DNA from: Paractinoplanes atraurantiacus
GTDB taxonomy: Bacteria; Actinomycetota; Actinomycetes; Mycobacteriales; Micromonosporaceae
DNA length: 64,000 nucleotides
Assembly: GCF_900215205.1 (NCBI RefSeq)
Contig: NZ_OBDY01000013.1
Location: forward strand, 1 to 64,000
Direction of reading: 5' to 3'
Part shown: piece by piece, positions 23,079 through 32,097 of the stretch
How positions within the stretch are numbered: the first letter of the stretch is position 1
Layout of the letters: each line of letters starts with the position of its first letter
Notes under the pieces: generated by a model
The model's database searches: none
Told to the model about the DNA's origin: nothing
The model's input: the letters and a program-made list of their open reading frames with translations, nothing else
Translations under genes and position numbers: made by a program

Positions 23079-24737
23079 ATGGTGACGCCTTTCCCGGAGC
23101 TCGGGGAGCAGTTCGAGGAGCTCGCGGCCGCCGCCCTGGTGGTGCTCGACAAGGAGCAGTTCACGCGCGCGATCACGTACGGTCAGCCGCAACCCGTCAA
23201 GGCCGGTGACACTCTGTTCGACATCGGCGACGAAAACCTCGATCTGATCCTGATCGAGTCCGGCGGGGCCGACGTCGTGCGCGCCGGCGGCGACGAGCCG
23301 ATCCTGCACGCGGGCCCGCGTCAGTTCGTCGGCGAGCTCAACCTGCTGACCGGCCAGACCCGCTTCCTCACCGCCCACGCCACCGCCGACGGCGTCGTGC
23401 ACCGGGTCACGGCCGCCGCGTTCCGCCGCCTCATGGCGCAGGACACCGAGCTCAGCGACATCCTGCTGCGCGCCTTCCTGGCCCGGCGCCAAATCCTCGT
23501 CTCGCATGCCGCACCCAGCCTGGACGTGGTCGCCGACGACGGCACCGCCGAGGGCCTGGCGCTGCGCACCTTCCTCGTCCGGCAGGACCTGCCGTACCGC
23601 TGGCTCCAGCCCGGCACCGCCGAGGCCGAACAGGTGACCGCCGGCGCCGGCCTCACCCTCACCGACCTGCCGGCCGCGATCACGCCGCGGCTGACGCTGC
23701 GCAACGTCGACCCCGGGACGCTGAGTCATTCTCTGGGTCTCACCTACCGGCGTACACCCAAAGGAATCGCCGATCTGACGATCGTCGGAGCCGGACCGGC
23801 GGGACTGGCCGCGGCCGTCTACGGCGCGTCCGAAGGACTGGAAACGGTGCTGCTCGACGCCGTGGCCACCGGCGGGCAGGCCGCCGCGAGCTCACGCATC
23901 GAGAACTACCTGGGCTTCCCGTTCGGGCTCAGCGGCGAGGCCCTGGCCGCCCGGGCCGTCGTGCAGGCGCTGAAGTTCGGCGCCCACCTCGGCAGCCCCT
24001 GCGGCGTCGCCGCCCTGGCCACGCGGCCCGACGGCACCCACCTGATCACGCTGGTCGACGGCACCGAGATACCGACCCGCACGGTGCTGATCGCCACCGG
24101 AGCCGCCTATCGCAACCTGCCGCTGGGCCGCTGGGCCGATTTCGTCGGCGCCGGCATCTACTACGCGGCGACGGACCTCGAGGCGAAGGCGGTCTCCGGA
24201 CTTCCGGTCACGGTGGTCGGCGGGGCCAACAGCGCGGGCCAGGCGGCGATCTATCTGGCCCGGCACGCCGGTGAGGTCACTTTGGCTGTACGCGGTGACA
24301 GCCTCACCAAAGACATGTCGAACTATCTCGTCGAGCGGATCCTGGCCGACCCGCGCATCACCGTGCGCACCGCGACCGAGGTGACCTCCCTGGCCGGCGG
24401 CCACCGCCTCGAGGAGATCACCCTGACCGAGCGCGGCACCGGCGCCGGCGACGCGTGCGGCTGCTTCGGCCTGTTCTGCTTCATCGGCGCCCAGCCGGCG
24501 ACGGGCTGGCTGACCGATGTGGCGCTGGACGAGAACGGCTTCGTCCCCACCGACGTCCAGTTGGGCGGCCGCTGGACCGGCACCACCCGCCCCGCACTCC
24601 CGTTCGAGACGAGCATCCCCGGCGTCTTCGCCGCCGGCGACGTCCGCACCGACTCGATGAAGCGTGTGGCGGCGGCCGTCGGTGAGGGCGCCAGCGCCGT
24701 CCGTAGCGTCCACCAGGCCCTGGCCCACCTGGGCTGA
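23079..24737 (+). CDS. Cyclic-nucleotide-binding domain fused to a thioredoxin-reductase-like FAD enzyme
   Basis: 552 residues. Residues about 10-130 are a cNMP-binding barrel (KAGDTLFDIGDENLDLILIESG, VGELNLLTGQTRFLTAHA). A short thioredoxin/arsenate-like linker (LALRTFLVRQDLPYRWL) leads to a pyridine-nucleotide disulfide oxidoreductase fold with FAD motif VGAGPAGLAAAVYGASEGL, ATGG and the C-terminal AAGDVR. The redox CxxC of true thioredoxin reductases is absent from its usual place (VGGANSAGQAA follows normally, but no CATC); only a CGCFGLFC cluster occurs late. ATG 23079 starts the homologous region. It may couple cyclic nucleotide level to FAD chemistry, a plausible link to the cyclase across the tRNA. 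Confidence 0.85.
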   Translation: MVTPFPELGEQFEELAAAALVVLDKEQFTRAITYGQPQPVKAGDTLFDIGDENLDLILIESGGADVVRAGGDEPILHAGPRQFVGELNLLTGQTRFLTAHATADGVVHRVTAAAFRRLMAQDTELSDILLRAFLARRQILVSHAAPSLDVVADDGTAEGLALRTFLVRQDLPYRWLQPGTAEAEQVTAGAGLTLTDLPAAITPRLTLRNVDPGTLSHSLGLTYRRTPKGIADLTIVGAGPAGLAAAVYGASEGLETVLLDAVATGGQAAASSRIENYLGFPFGLSGEALAARAVVQALKFGAHLGSPCGVAALATRPDGTHLITLVDGTEIPTRTVLIATGAAYRNLPLGRWADFVGAGIYYAATDLEAKAVSGLPVTVVGGANSAGQAAIYLARHAGEVTLAVRGDSLTKDMSNYLVERILADPRITVRTATEVTSLAGGHRLEEITLTERGTGAGDACGCFGLFCFIGAQPATGWLTDVALDENGFVPTDVQLGGRWTGTTRPALPFETSIPGVFAAGDVRTDSMKRVAAAVGEGASAVRSVHQALAHLG

Positions 24738-24779
24738 CGCGAGATGCCGCGGTGGTGCGGTCCGGGTAGCATCTCCGGA

Positions 24780-25100
24780 ATGCCGATGGAAGCCACGATT
24801 CTCCACGAACCAGCCGATCCCGACGGCCTGGTCGTAGCCTCCCTCGCCGGTGAGCTCGACCTGGACCGCGCCGACGACGTCCGCGACGCCCTGGCCACGA
24901 TCGCCGCCGACCCCGCCTGCCGCTACCTGCGCATCGACGTGGCCGGCCTCGACTTCATCGACTCGTACGGCCTGGGCGCCCTGGTCAGCGCCCGCAACAC
25001 CGCCGCCGCCCACGGCGTCTCGTTCACTTTGGCCAAGCCGTCACCCCCGGTGCAGAAGGCCATCGAGGTCACCGGCCTGGGCCACGTCTTCGGCCTCTGA
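24780..25100 (+). CDS. STAS-domain anti-sigma factor antagonist
   Basis: 106 residues, a complete STAS domain: VASLAGELDLDRADDVRDAL and the phosphorylation loop LDFIDSYGLGALV, where the Ser is the expected target of a partner anti-sigma kinase. No anti-sigma kinase or sigma gene is adjacent. ATG 24780 or 24786 may be used. It ends four bases from the convergent membrane-protein gene. Confidence 0.85.
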   Translation: MPMEATILHEPADPDGLVVASLAGELDLDRADDVRDALATIAADPACRYLRIDVAGLDFIDSYGLGALVSARNTAAAHGVSFTLAKPSPPVQKAIEVTGLGHVFGL

Positions 25101-25104
25101 CCGG

Positions 25105-26916
25105 TCAGTGCCGCGTCCACCAAAGGGTGGCGGCGGCGACGAGAACGTAGGCGAAGACGACCGCCGGGCCGCTGCCCAGCCGGTCGGTGACCTCGCGGCC
25201 GGGGTCGCCGGCGGCCAGGGAGAGGTCGCGCAGGCGCATGATGACCCCGCCCCAGCGGTCGGCCACGCCGGTCAGGTGGATGGCGTCGCCGGGTTCCCAT
25301 GCGATCCACAGGCCCTTGTCGTCGCGGCGCACGCCGTGCAGGCGTGTCCACGGCACATGACGGACGCGCATGCGGCCGTGCACCACGAGCCCACCTTTCG
25401 TCAGCTCGGCGCGCGCGGTCAGGCGGCGCCATCCGCCGTAGGTCAGTGAGCCGCCGAGCCAGAGCACGACCAGGGTCTGCCACCAGTCCTCGGGCAGCCC
25501 GGCCAGCACGACGGCGGGCCCGGCGGCGAAGCCGAGAAGCGACAACGCCCCGAGCACGCGCTCCCGCGGGCGGGGCCGCAGGACGACCGGCAGCTCGGTC
25601 AGTTCTTCGCGGCCGGCCGAGGGCAGGGGCACTCCAGGAGGGGCATCGGGCACCGATTCGGGGCTACGCATCGGCATGCGCAAGGGCGCCTCGGGCAGCA
25701 GAACGGCGGAGTCCGTGATCAGCACGACCCAGCCGCCGTCGCGCAGGTCACCGGCCACTGTCACGGTCTGCGGTTCACTCCCGCGAACCCGGCTCGGCGG
25801 GCTCTCCCCCCGCCACTCCCGGCCGAACTCCTCGACTTCCTCGACCGTCCACGCCCCGTCCCCGTCCTCGTCGTCAGCCCCGTCCTCGTACTCGTGCTCG
25901 TCGTGGTTGGCGGTCGAGTCGGCGCCGTCGTTCACGGACGAGTCGGCGCCGTCGTTCACGGACGGGTCGGGCGGGAGGAACGGCGCGGGCAGGACCGGCA
26001 CCAGCGCGCGGCCGCCGAACATCACCGCACGGTCCGCAACCGCCAGATCGGCGGCCACTTCGACGGCGGCCAGCGGCCCCCGCGACAATCGCCGGCGCGC
26101 TGAGCGCCGGCTCTGCTCGCGGAACAGCAGGATGCCGGCCAGGGCGAGCGCACCGAGCCCGGCGCTGAGCCACACCGTCACATCCTCGGGTTCGGCCACC
26201 AGGCGTACCCACGAGCCGTCGACCAGCACCGGAACCACCTGCCCGGCCCGGTACGAGCCGACCACGTCGACCCGCACCGGCTCGGGCACGCCGACCGTGA
26301 CCACACCCGAGGCGTTGTCGGCGCTGCGGATGACCGCGTCCGTCCGGACCGCCGCCGCCTCGTGCGCCGCCACCTGAGCGTCCCGGTGGCCGTACCAGGC
26401 GAGGCCGCCGGCCCCGGCCATGCTCAGGGCGACGGCCGCTGCCGTACGCCATCCCCACCCCGGGCGATCCTCCCGGAGCCGCTCGTCTAGGCGCACCGTC
26501 CCGGCCGCCTCCGCGACGATGGCCGCCTGCCGCCGCCGCGCCACCACCAGCCACGCCGCCACGGCCAGACAGAGCAGCCCGAAGACGCCGAACGCCACCC
26601 GGGCCACCGGCTCGTCGTCGAGGACCAGATCGAGGACGGCGAAGAGCACCCCGGCCCCGCACCCGGCCAACGGCAGCCACCACAACAGGATCGGCGTGGC
26701 CAGCAGGACGACGATAACCACCGCGAGCGTCACGTCCGGCCCGCACACACCCGGATCCGCGGCCGTGCAGGAGGACGGGTCGCCCACCGCCGCCGCCACG
26801 AACGCTCCGGCCCACGCGGCGACCAGCACGAGCCGCGGCACCCACCACGGCACCGCCGCCTTGATCCACCGCTGGATGCGCGCGCCGTCCAGCACGGGTG
26901 CACCGACATCAGTCAC
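25105..26916 (-). CDS. Large membrane protein with PH-like C-terminal domain
   Basis: 603 residues from GTG 26916. Four helices near the N-terminus and one around residue 260 frame an extracytoplasmic domain (PVRVDVVGSYRAGQVVPVLVDGSWVRL). An acidic, disordered loop includes a small tandem repeat (SVNDGAD twice). Two more helices precede a bacterial PH-type segment (RAELTKGGLVVHGRMRVRHVPWTRLHGVRRDDKGLWIAWEPGDAIHL). Architecture suggests an envelope protein; function unknown. The same frame stays open far upstream, but the sequence there turns into low-complexity antisense of the RTX gene, so the GTG is preferred. Confidence 0.7.
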   Translation of the reverse strand: MTDVGAPVLDGARIQRWIKAAVPWWVPRLVLVAAWAGAFVAAAVGDPSSCTAADPGVCGPDVTLAVVIVVLLATPILLWWLPLAGCGAGVLFAVLDLVLDDEPVARVAFGVFGLLCLAVAAWLVVARRRQAAIVAEAAGTVRLDERLREDRPGWGWRTAAAVALSMAGAGGLAWYGHRDAQVAAHEAAAVRTDAVIRSADNASGVVTVGVPEPVRVDVVGSYRAGQVVPVLVDGSWVRLVAEPEDVTVWLSAGLGALALAGILLFREQSRRSARRRLSRGPLAAVEVAADLAVADRAVMFGGRALVPVLPAPFLPPDPSVNDGADSSVNDGADSTANHDEHEYEDGADDEDGDGAWTVEEVEEFGREWRGESPPSRVRGSEPQTVTVAGDLRDGGWVVLITDSAVLLPEAPLRMPMRSPESVPDAPPGVPLPSAGREELTELPVVLRPRPRERVLGALSLLGFAAGPAVVLAGLPEDWWQTLVVLWLGGSLTYGGWRRLTARAELTKGGLVVHGRMRVRHVPWTRLHGVRRDDKGLWIAWEPGDAIHLTGVADRWGGVIMRLRDLSLAAGDPGREVTDRLGSGPAVVFAYVLVAAATLWWTRH

Positions 26917-27042
26917 GCAGCGAAGATCCACTTCAACCGCCCTGGCCGTCAAGCTGGAGAAACGGGGCTCACAGGCCGCCTCAACTCGCCACCTCGGCGA
27001 CCGACTGAGGAGCGCGACGATGAGGCGACAGGGGGGACTTGC

Positions 27043-28710
27043 GTGCGGCTGCGTTATCTGGTGCCGATGATGGCCGGCGGGATTGCTGTGTCGCTGACCG
27101 GCCCGATTCCGGCCGGGGCGGCCGCGCCGTCCACCGCCGTCGGCGGGGTGCGCCGCGCGTGCACGATCGTCGGCACCGCCGGGAGCGACCGGCTGCGCGG
27201 AACCTCCGGCAACGACGTGATCTGCGGCCGGGGCGGCAACGACACCATCGACGGCGCCGGCGGCAACGACGTGATCGACGGCGGAGCGGGCAACGACAAC
27301 GTCAAGGGCGGCACCGGAAGCGACCTGATCACCGGCGGCACCGGCAACGACCTGATCACCGGCGGCATCGGAAGCGACCTGATCACCGGCGGCGACGGCA
27401 ACGACCTGGTCACCGGCGGCGACGGCAATGACCGGATCGAGCTCGGGAGTGGCGACGACCGGGCCACGGGCGACGCGGGCGACGACCGGATCGACGGTGG
27501 CGCCGGCGATGACCGCCTCAACGGCGGGCCCGGCGCCGACTACCTCGAGGGCGGCGCCGGCATCAACACCTGCCTGCGCGACGCGACGGACACGTCGCCG
27601 GCGACCTCCTGCTCCGACCTCAAGGCCCCGGTGCTGCACACCGGCACTGCCGCCTGGGCCGATGCGGCGACCGGGGACAACGCGACCGCCCGGACCCTGC
27701 GCCTGCGGATGCGCGTCACCGACGACCGGGCCGGGGTGCGCTTCGCGATGCTGCGCTACAGCAACGGCCCGACCGAGGTTCGCTTCGTCAGCCAGGCTCT
27801 GCTCTCCGGCACCACCACCGACGGCGTCCACGAGTTCCGCGCGACCGTGCCCGCCTTCGCTCCGGCCGGTGAGTACCGCCCGGTCGGAGCGGTCGCCGAG
27901 GACCGGGTGAACCGGCTGACCACGGCGGCGGATCTGACCGCGCTGCCGTCGTTCACCGTGACCGGGGCCTCCGACCTGACCGCGCCGGCGGCCGACGTGT
28001 CCTCGGTTCGGTGGGTCACCCCCACCACCCTCGACAACAGCACGGCCCACCCGCTGCGGCTGCGGATGCGCGTGACCGACGACCGCGCCGGCGTCGGCTC
28101 CGGCTATGTCATCGTGAGCGGGAACAACGACGGCCCGGCGATCTACCTGAAGCAGCCCCACCTGGTCTCCGGCACAGCGACCGACGGCGTCTGGGAGTTC
28201 TCCGGCTCGATGCCCGCGAGCGCCGCGCCCGGCGAGTGGATGGTCAACTCGATCGAGCTCACCGACCGGGTCGGCCGCGAGTCGTCGGCCTCGGCGACCG
28301 AGGTCGCCCTGACGGTCACCGGCGTCGCGGACGTCGCCGACCCGGTGGCCGACCTCTCCAGCGCCCGCTGGATGACGCCGCGGACCCTCGACAACGGCGC
28401 CGACCGGGCCGTACGCCTGCGCGTCCGCCTGACCGACGACCTCTCCGGCATCCGCCTGCCCAACAACTGGACGCTCGCCCTCTCACCGGTCGACGACCCC
28501 AGCGCCGGCGCCTACATGTCGACCATGCGCCTGATCTCCGGCACGGCCACCGACGGCGTCTGGGAGTTCAGCGGCACCCTGGAGGCTTCGTCTCCGGCGG
28601 GTGTCTGGCACGTGCGCGCGTTCTCGTTCCACGACGGCGTCGGGCACGCTACCTACCTGACCGACGTCGACCAGATCCCCACCTTCACCGTGACCGAGCC
28701 GCGTGGGTGA
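27043..28710 (+). CDS. Secreted RTX-like repeat protein with three C-terminal beta-sandwich repeats
   Basis: 555 residues. After a signal peptide (LVPMMAGGIAVSLTGPIPAGAAA), a run of about ten RTX-type nonapeptides (GGNDTIDGAGGND, GGTGSDLITGG) spans residues 45-175. Then come three related about 115-residue domains with shared LRLRMRVTDDRAGV, SGTxTDGVxEFxxxxPAxxPAGE and FTVTG motifs, resembling Ig-like adhesin repeats. GTG 27043 follows a GGGGGGA site. Together with 18872-20134 this makes two Sec-exported RTX-like proteins 7 kb apart. Likely surface or matrix proteins needing calcium. Confidence 0.85.
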   Translation: MRLRYLVPMMAGGIAVSLTGPIPAGAAAPSTAVGGVRRACTIVGTAGSDRLRGTSGNDVICGRGGNDTIDGAGGNDVIDGGAGNDNVKGGTGSDLITGGTGNDLITGGIGSDLITGGDGNDLVTGGDGNDRIELGSGDDRATGDAGDDRIDGGAGDDRLNGGPGADYLEGGAGINTCLRDATDTSPATSCSDLKAPVLHTGTAAWADAATGDNATARTLRLRMRVTDDRAGVRFAMLRYSNGPTEVRFVSQALLSGTTTDGVHEFRATVPAFAPAGEYRPVGAVAEDRVNRLTTAADLTALPSFTVTGASDLTAPAADVSSVRWVTPTTLDNSTAHPLRLRMRVTDDRAGVGSGYVIVSGNNDGPAIYLKQPHLVSGTATDGVWEFSGSMPASAAPGEWMVNSIELTDRVGRESSASATEVALTVTGVADVADPVADLSSARWMTPRTLDNGADRAVRLRVRLTDDLSGIRLPNNWTLALSPVDDPSAGAYMSTMRLISGTATDGVWEFSGTLEASSPAGVWHVRAFSFHDGVGHATYLTDVDQIPTFTVTEPRG

Positions 28711-28733
28711 CGCGTCAACTCGGCCGCTATAGG
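28706..28733 (+). promoter_or_regulatory. MarR-gene promoter with candidate operator
   Basis: GGTGACGCGTCAACTC (28706-28721) contains the perfect palindrome TGACGCGTCA and overlaps the -35 region; TATAGG (28728-28733) is a good -10. The GTG start is 8 bases after the -10, so the transcript is probably leaderless. The same 16-mer with one mismatch recurs at 32113-32128 upstream of the MutS-like operon, supporting a shared operator. Confidence 0.6.
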
Positions 28734-28741
28734 GTGAACGC

Positions 28742-29203
28742 GTGGCCGACGGTGAGCACGCGCTCGACGCACGACAGTTGCACGCGTGGCGGGTCTTCAT
28801 TCAGATGCAGGAACATCTGCGGTCCCGTATCGAGCAGCAACTTCAGGCGTCCAGTGGCCTGTCGATGGCCGACTACTCGGTGCTGTCGGTGCTCGCCGGG
28901 GCCGGGAGCGGGCGGCTTCGTGCGCACGAGCTCGGCGACAAGCTCGGGTGGGAGAAGAGCCGGCTGCACCATCAGCTCACCCGCATGACCAAGCGCGGGC
29001 TCGTGGAGCGCCGAGCCGGTCCGGCGCGGGCCGTGCACGTCGAGCTGACCGATCAGGGGTGGGCCGCCCTCACCGAGGCCGCGCCGCGCCACAGCGCGCA
29101 CGTTCGTGAGCTGGTCATGGCGCCGCTCACCGATCAGGAAGTGGACCAGCTCGCCGGCATCTCGGCCAAGCTCCTGGATCGTTTCCAGAGGTCGGCCCCG
29201 TAG
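28742..29203 (+). CDS. MarR-family transcriptional regulator
   Basis: 153 residues with a MarR winged helix: LSMADYSVLSVLA, the recognition helix region LGDKLGWEKSRLHHQLTRMTKRGLVERR, and the wing AVHVELTDQGWAAL. Flanking helices for dimerisation are present. GTG 28742 is used, probably without a leader. The 3' end overlaps the convergent MutS-like gene by 70 bases, so the two coding regions are antisense to each other there. The repeated operator-like motif suggests it controls itself and the MutS-like pair. Confidence 0.85.
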   Translation: MADGEHALDARQLHAWRVFIQMQEHLRSRIEQQLQASSGLSMADYSVLSVLAGAGSGRLRAHELGDKLGWEKSRLHHQLTRMTKRGLVERRAGPARAVHVELTDQGWAALTEAAPRHSAHVRELVMAPLTDQEVDQLAGISAKLLDRFQRSAP

Positions 29204-30606
29204 CTCGTCGCCTCCGGCGCGGCCTCGTGCAGGCGGAAGGAGCGATCGCGCCCGGCCCGGAGGAACACCGCGGGCGGACCGTCCTCGTAGAGGCCCCGCG
29301 CCAGCTCGTGCAGGTGGGTGACGAAGACGACCCGCACGCCGGCCCCGGTCATGGCGTCGATGATGCGGCGGGCGATGTCGGAGCCCTCCCGCTCGTTCGT
29401 CGACTGGAAGGACTCATTGCACAACAGCATGCCGTACGGGCCGATGACGTCGGCGATCTGCGACATGCGCCGCAGCTCCTCGTCGAACTTGCCGCTGGTC
29501 AGCGAGTCGTCCTCGTCGGTGGTGAAGTGGGTGAAGACACCGGTGCCGATCGAGGTTGTGAACGCGGTCGCGGCCACGAAGGCTCCGGCCGCCGCCATCA
29601 GCTGGGCCAGGCCCACGCTGCGCAGGAACGTGGACTTGCCGCCCCGGTTGGCCCCGGTGACCATGATCAGCGGCTTCCCACCGGCGTCCAGGTCGTTGGT
29701 GGCGGCCGGGTGGTCGAGACGAAGTTGCAGGCTCGGGTCGTACAAACCCGCGAAGGCGAAGGCCGAATCGTGCAGCGTCGGCCGGCACACCGCGGCGCCC
29801 CGGGCGATCAGCGCCTCGCGCAGGTTGAGGCAGCCCAGATAGAAGGCCACCTCGGTGCGCAGCGTGGTGAAGAACGCCAGCACGTGCCGCGCCGACTGGT
29901 CGGCGGCGCCGGCGAGACCGGCCAGGGCCTGATCTCGCAGGGAACTCAGCGCCCGGCTGGCGGCTTCATCCCCGTACGGAAGCTTGTAAGTGGCCTTGGG
30001 TGTGGTGTTGCGGCGGAACAGACCGCGGGCCTGGCGCTCGGGGCGGCGCAGCGCGAAGCCCTCGCTCTGGTTCCCGGCGCCGAGCCGGGCCGAGACCAGC
30101 AGGTTGCCGTCCAGGCCGAGCTGACCGATCCGGGCCGTCGCCGACGCCAGGTACTCGTCGTCGAACTGGTCGCCGACCATCGCGAAGAACTGCTGAAACC
30201 CCGCCGACGACACCCGTGACCGATAGCGATCGACCAGCGATCGCAGCTCGCGCAGCAGGCCCACGAAGGAGGTCAGCGTCGCAATCGACTGGTTCAGCAG
30301 GGTCTCAGGCGAGTCGAAGTAGACGGACCGGGCCGCGGCGCGCTGGGCCTCGACGGCGCGGCCGGCCAGCTCGTACAGCTCCCGGCCGAGCTTCGGCTCG
30401 CGCAGGCAGTCGGCGAGGACGTCCTGGCGGTAGACGACGTTCTCAGAAGCGACAGGCACGGACAACAGGACCGTACGCGCGGTCTCGGCGAGGAAGTCGT
30501 CGCCGGCGGCCATCGCGTCGATCACCGTGGACAGCCCCAGGTCCTCGGCCACGCGATCGGCCAGCGGCGGCAACGGGCCGGAGGAGGACAACAGGCCCGG
30601 CTTCAC
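29134..30606 (-). CDS. MutS-like ATPase, paralogue 1
   Basis: 490 residues. It keeps the MutS lever/clamp and ATPase parts but lacks the mismatch-binding domain I. P-loop VTGANRGGKSTFLRSVG, Walker B-type MLLCNESFQSTNEREG and signature VTHLHELARGLYE are present; the canonical DE is NE here. Proteins of this truncated MutS family are not the mismatch-repair MutS, and most are uncharacterised. The start overlaps the end of paralogue 2 by four bases, making a coupled pair. Its 3' end runs antisense through the MarR gene. Confidence 0.8.
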   Translation of the reverse strand: MKPGLLSSSGPLPPLADRVAEDLGLSTVIDAMAAGDDFLAETARTVLLSVPVASENVVYRQDVLADCLREPKLGRELYELAGRAVEAQRAAARSVYFDSPETLLNQSIATLTSFVGLLRELRSLVDRYRSRVSSAGFQQFFAMVGDQFDDEYLASATARIGQLGLDGNLLVSARLGAGNQSEGFALRRPERQARGLFRRNTTPKATYKLPYGDEAASRALSSLRDQALAGLAGAADQSARHVLAFFTTLRTEVAFYLGCLNLREALIARGAAVCRPTLHDSAFAFAGLYDPSLQLRLDHPAATNDLDAGGKPLIMVTGANRGGKSTFLRSVGLAQLMAAAGAFVAATAFTTSIGTGVFTHFTTDEDDSLTSGKFDEELRRMSQIADVIGPYGMLLCNESFQSTNEREGSDIARRIIDAMTGAGVRVVFVTHLHELARGLYEDGPPAVFLRAGRDRSFRLHEAAPEATSYGADLWKRSRSLAEMPASWSTS

Positions 30607-32090
30607 GCGTGGGCTCCGATCCGCGCGCGCAGCTGGTCCTGGGTGAGGCCGTACCTGGTGGCCAGGGCGAGCGCGTGGGCCTCACCGTCGGCGCGGCCGC
30701 GCGTGACCCGGAAAGTCCCGGCGCTTGTGGTCAGCGACACGACACGCGGGTCGAGCCGCGACAGCTCGTCGATGAACGTGACGCAGACGCCGACCGCGCC
30801 CGCGTCCAGGACGTCCCGCAGGACGTCGATGCTCATGGCCCGCGCGTCGGCGAACGTGGTGGAGCTGAACATCTCGTTGAGGATCACCACCGAGCGGTTC
30901 GTGACCTTCGGCAGCATCTCGGTCATCCGGGTGATCTCGTCCTCGAGCCGGCTCCGCAGGTCGCCCGCGCGGTCGCCGCGGTCGAAGTGGGTGAGGATCG
31001 CGTCCGGCGCGTGCAGGGCCACCGAGCGCCCCGGCACCGGCAGGCCCAGAGCGGCCAGGTGATAGAGCTGCCCGATCGTGCGGGCGAAGGTCGTCTTGCC
31101 GCCCTGGTTGGGCCCGGTCACCACGAGCACCGACTCGCCGTCGCCGAGCGCGACGTCGTTGGTGACCGGCGCCCGGCTCGCCGCGAGCAGCACATCGAAC
31201 GTGTCCGTGACCTCGAGCCGGCCGGCCGGCCGCAGGTTCGGGAGGCAGAACGGCAGGCCCGCCCGCTGAGCCGGGGCGATGAAGTCGAGCCAGGCCAGCG
31301 CGAACCGCAGCTCGCGCTCGACCACGTCGATCACCGGATGCCGGACCGCCGGATGCCGGTCGACGAAGCGGGCGACCCGGTCGAACACGTCCGGGAACAG
31401 TTTCACCACCAGGTCGAGGACGGCCGCGTGGAGCTCGTTCATCTCGGCCCCGGCCCGCAGGTCGAACTCGTGCGGCGCGACCTCGCCCTCCCGGAAGCGC
31501 TCGAAGGTGTCCAGGGTGCCGGCGTTCAGATCCTCCTGATCGGCGAACGGACTGGCCGTGATCTCGTCGCCGGAGATCGACAGGGTGTACCGCAGGCCGC
31601 CGAGCTCGGCCAGCAAGGCCCGCGCCTCGGACGCCATCGCGGCGACGTCGGCCGAGGCCCGGTATTCACGCAGCCAGTCCAGCCAGCCGCGCAGGCCGGC
31701 CGACTTCTCGAGCGCGGCGATGGCGGCGTCGACGACACTCACGTACGAGGCGATGGCGTTCAGCCGCCACCGTTGCGCCTGCCGGGGATGGCGCACCCGC
31801 GCCGCCGCCTCGAACTGCCGCTCGCACCGGGCCAGGCCGTCGCCGAACGCTCGCATCGCCGCCAGCAGATCCTCGTCGGCCAGCTCGGCGAACACGGACT
31901 GCCGCTGCTCGATGGCCGCCGCGTCGTCCAGCCGGGCCGAGAAGGCCGGCACGAGATTGTGCCGTTCCCGCCCCTTCACCACCGCTTCGACGAGCTGGTC
32001 GAGCTGGAGATCCGCGAAATAGCCGGGCTCCCGGGCCTCCTGGGGCAGCGGAGCGCCGAACAACCCCGCGAAGGGCGGCGAAACGATCAT
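30603..32090 (-). CDS. MutS-like ATPase, paralogue 2
   Basis: 495 residues. P-loop VTGPNQGGKTTFARTIGQLYHLAALG, Walker B-type VVILNEMFSSTTFADA (again NE in place of DE), and a helical core like paralogue 1. The partner gene follows with ATGA overlap, so the two may form a heterodimer. ATG 32090 is chosen because TTGATG-16-TATGCT upstream would start transcription on or next to that codon, giving a leaderless mRNA; the earlier ATG at 32102 lies inside the -10 box. Confidence 0.8.
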   Translation of the reverse strand: MIVSPPFAGLFGAPLPQEAREPGYFADLQLDQLVEAVVKGRERHNLVPAFSARLDDAAAIEQRQSVFAELADEDLLAAMRAFGDGLARCERQFEAAARVRHPRQAQRWRLNAIASYVSVVDAAIAALEKSAGLRGWLDWLREYRASADVAAMASEARALLAELGGLRYTLSISGDEITASPFADQEDLNAGTLDTFERFREGEVAPHEFDLRAGAEMNELHAAVLDLVVKLFPDVFDRVARFVDRHPAVRHPVIDVVERELRFALAWLDFIAPAQRAGLPFCLPNLRPAGRLEVTDTFDVLLAASRAPVTNDVALGDGESVLVVTGPNQGGKTTFARTIGQLYHLAALGLPVPGRSVALHAPDAILTHFDRGDRAGDLRSRLEDEITRMTEMLPKVTNRSVVILNEMFSSTTFADARAMSIDVLRDVLDAGAVGVCVTFIDELSRLDPRVVSLTTSAGTFRVTRGRADGEAHALALATRYGLTQDQLRARIGAHA

Positions 32091-32097
32091 GCAGACG

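Noticed and set aside
26917..28161. N-terminal extension of the PH-domain membrane protein to 28161
   Set aside because: It is antisense to the RTX protein and of low complexity. GTG 26916 starts the native-looking sequence.
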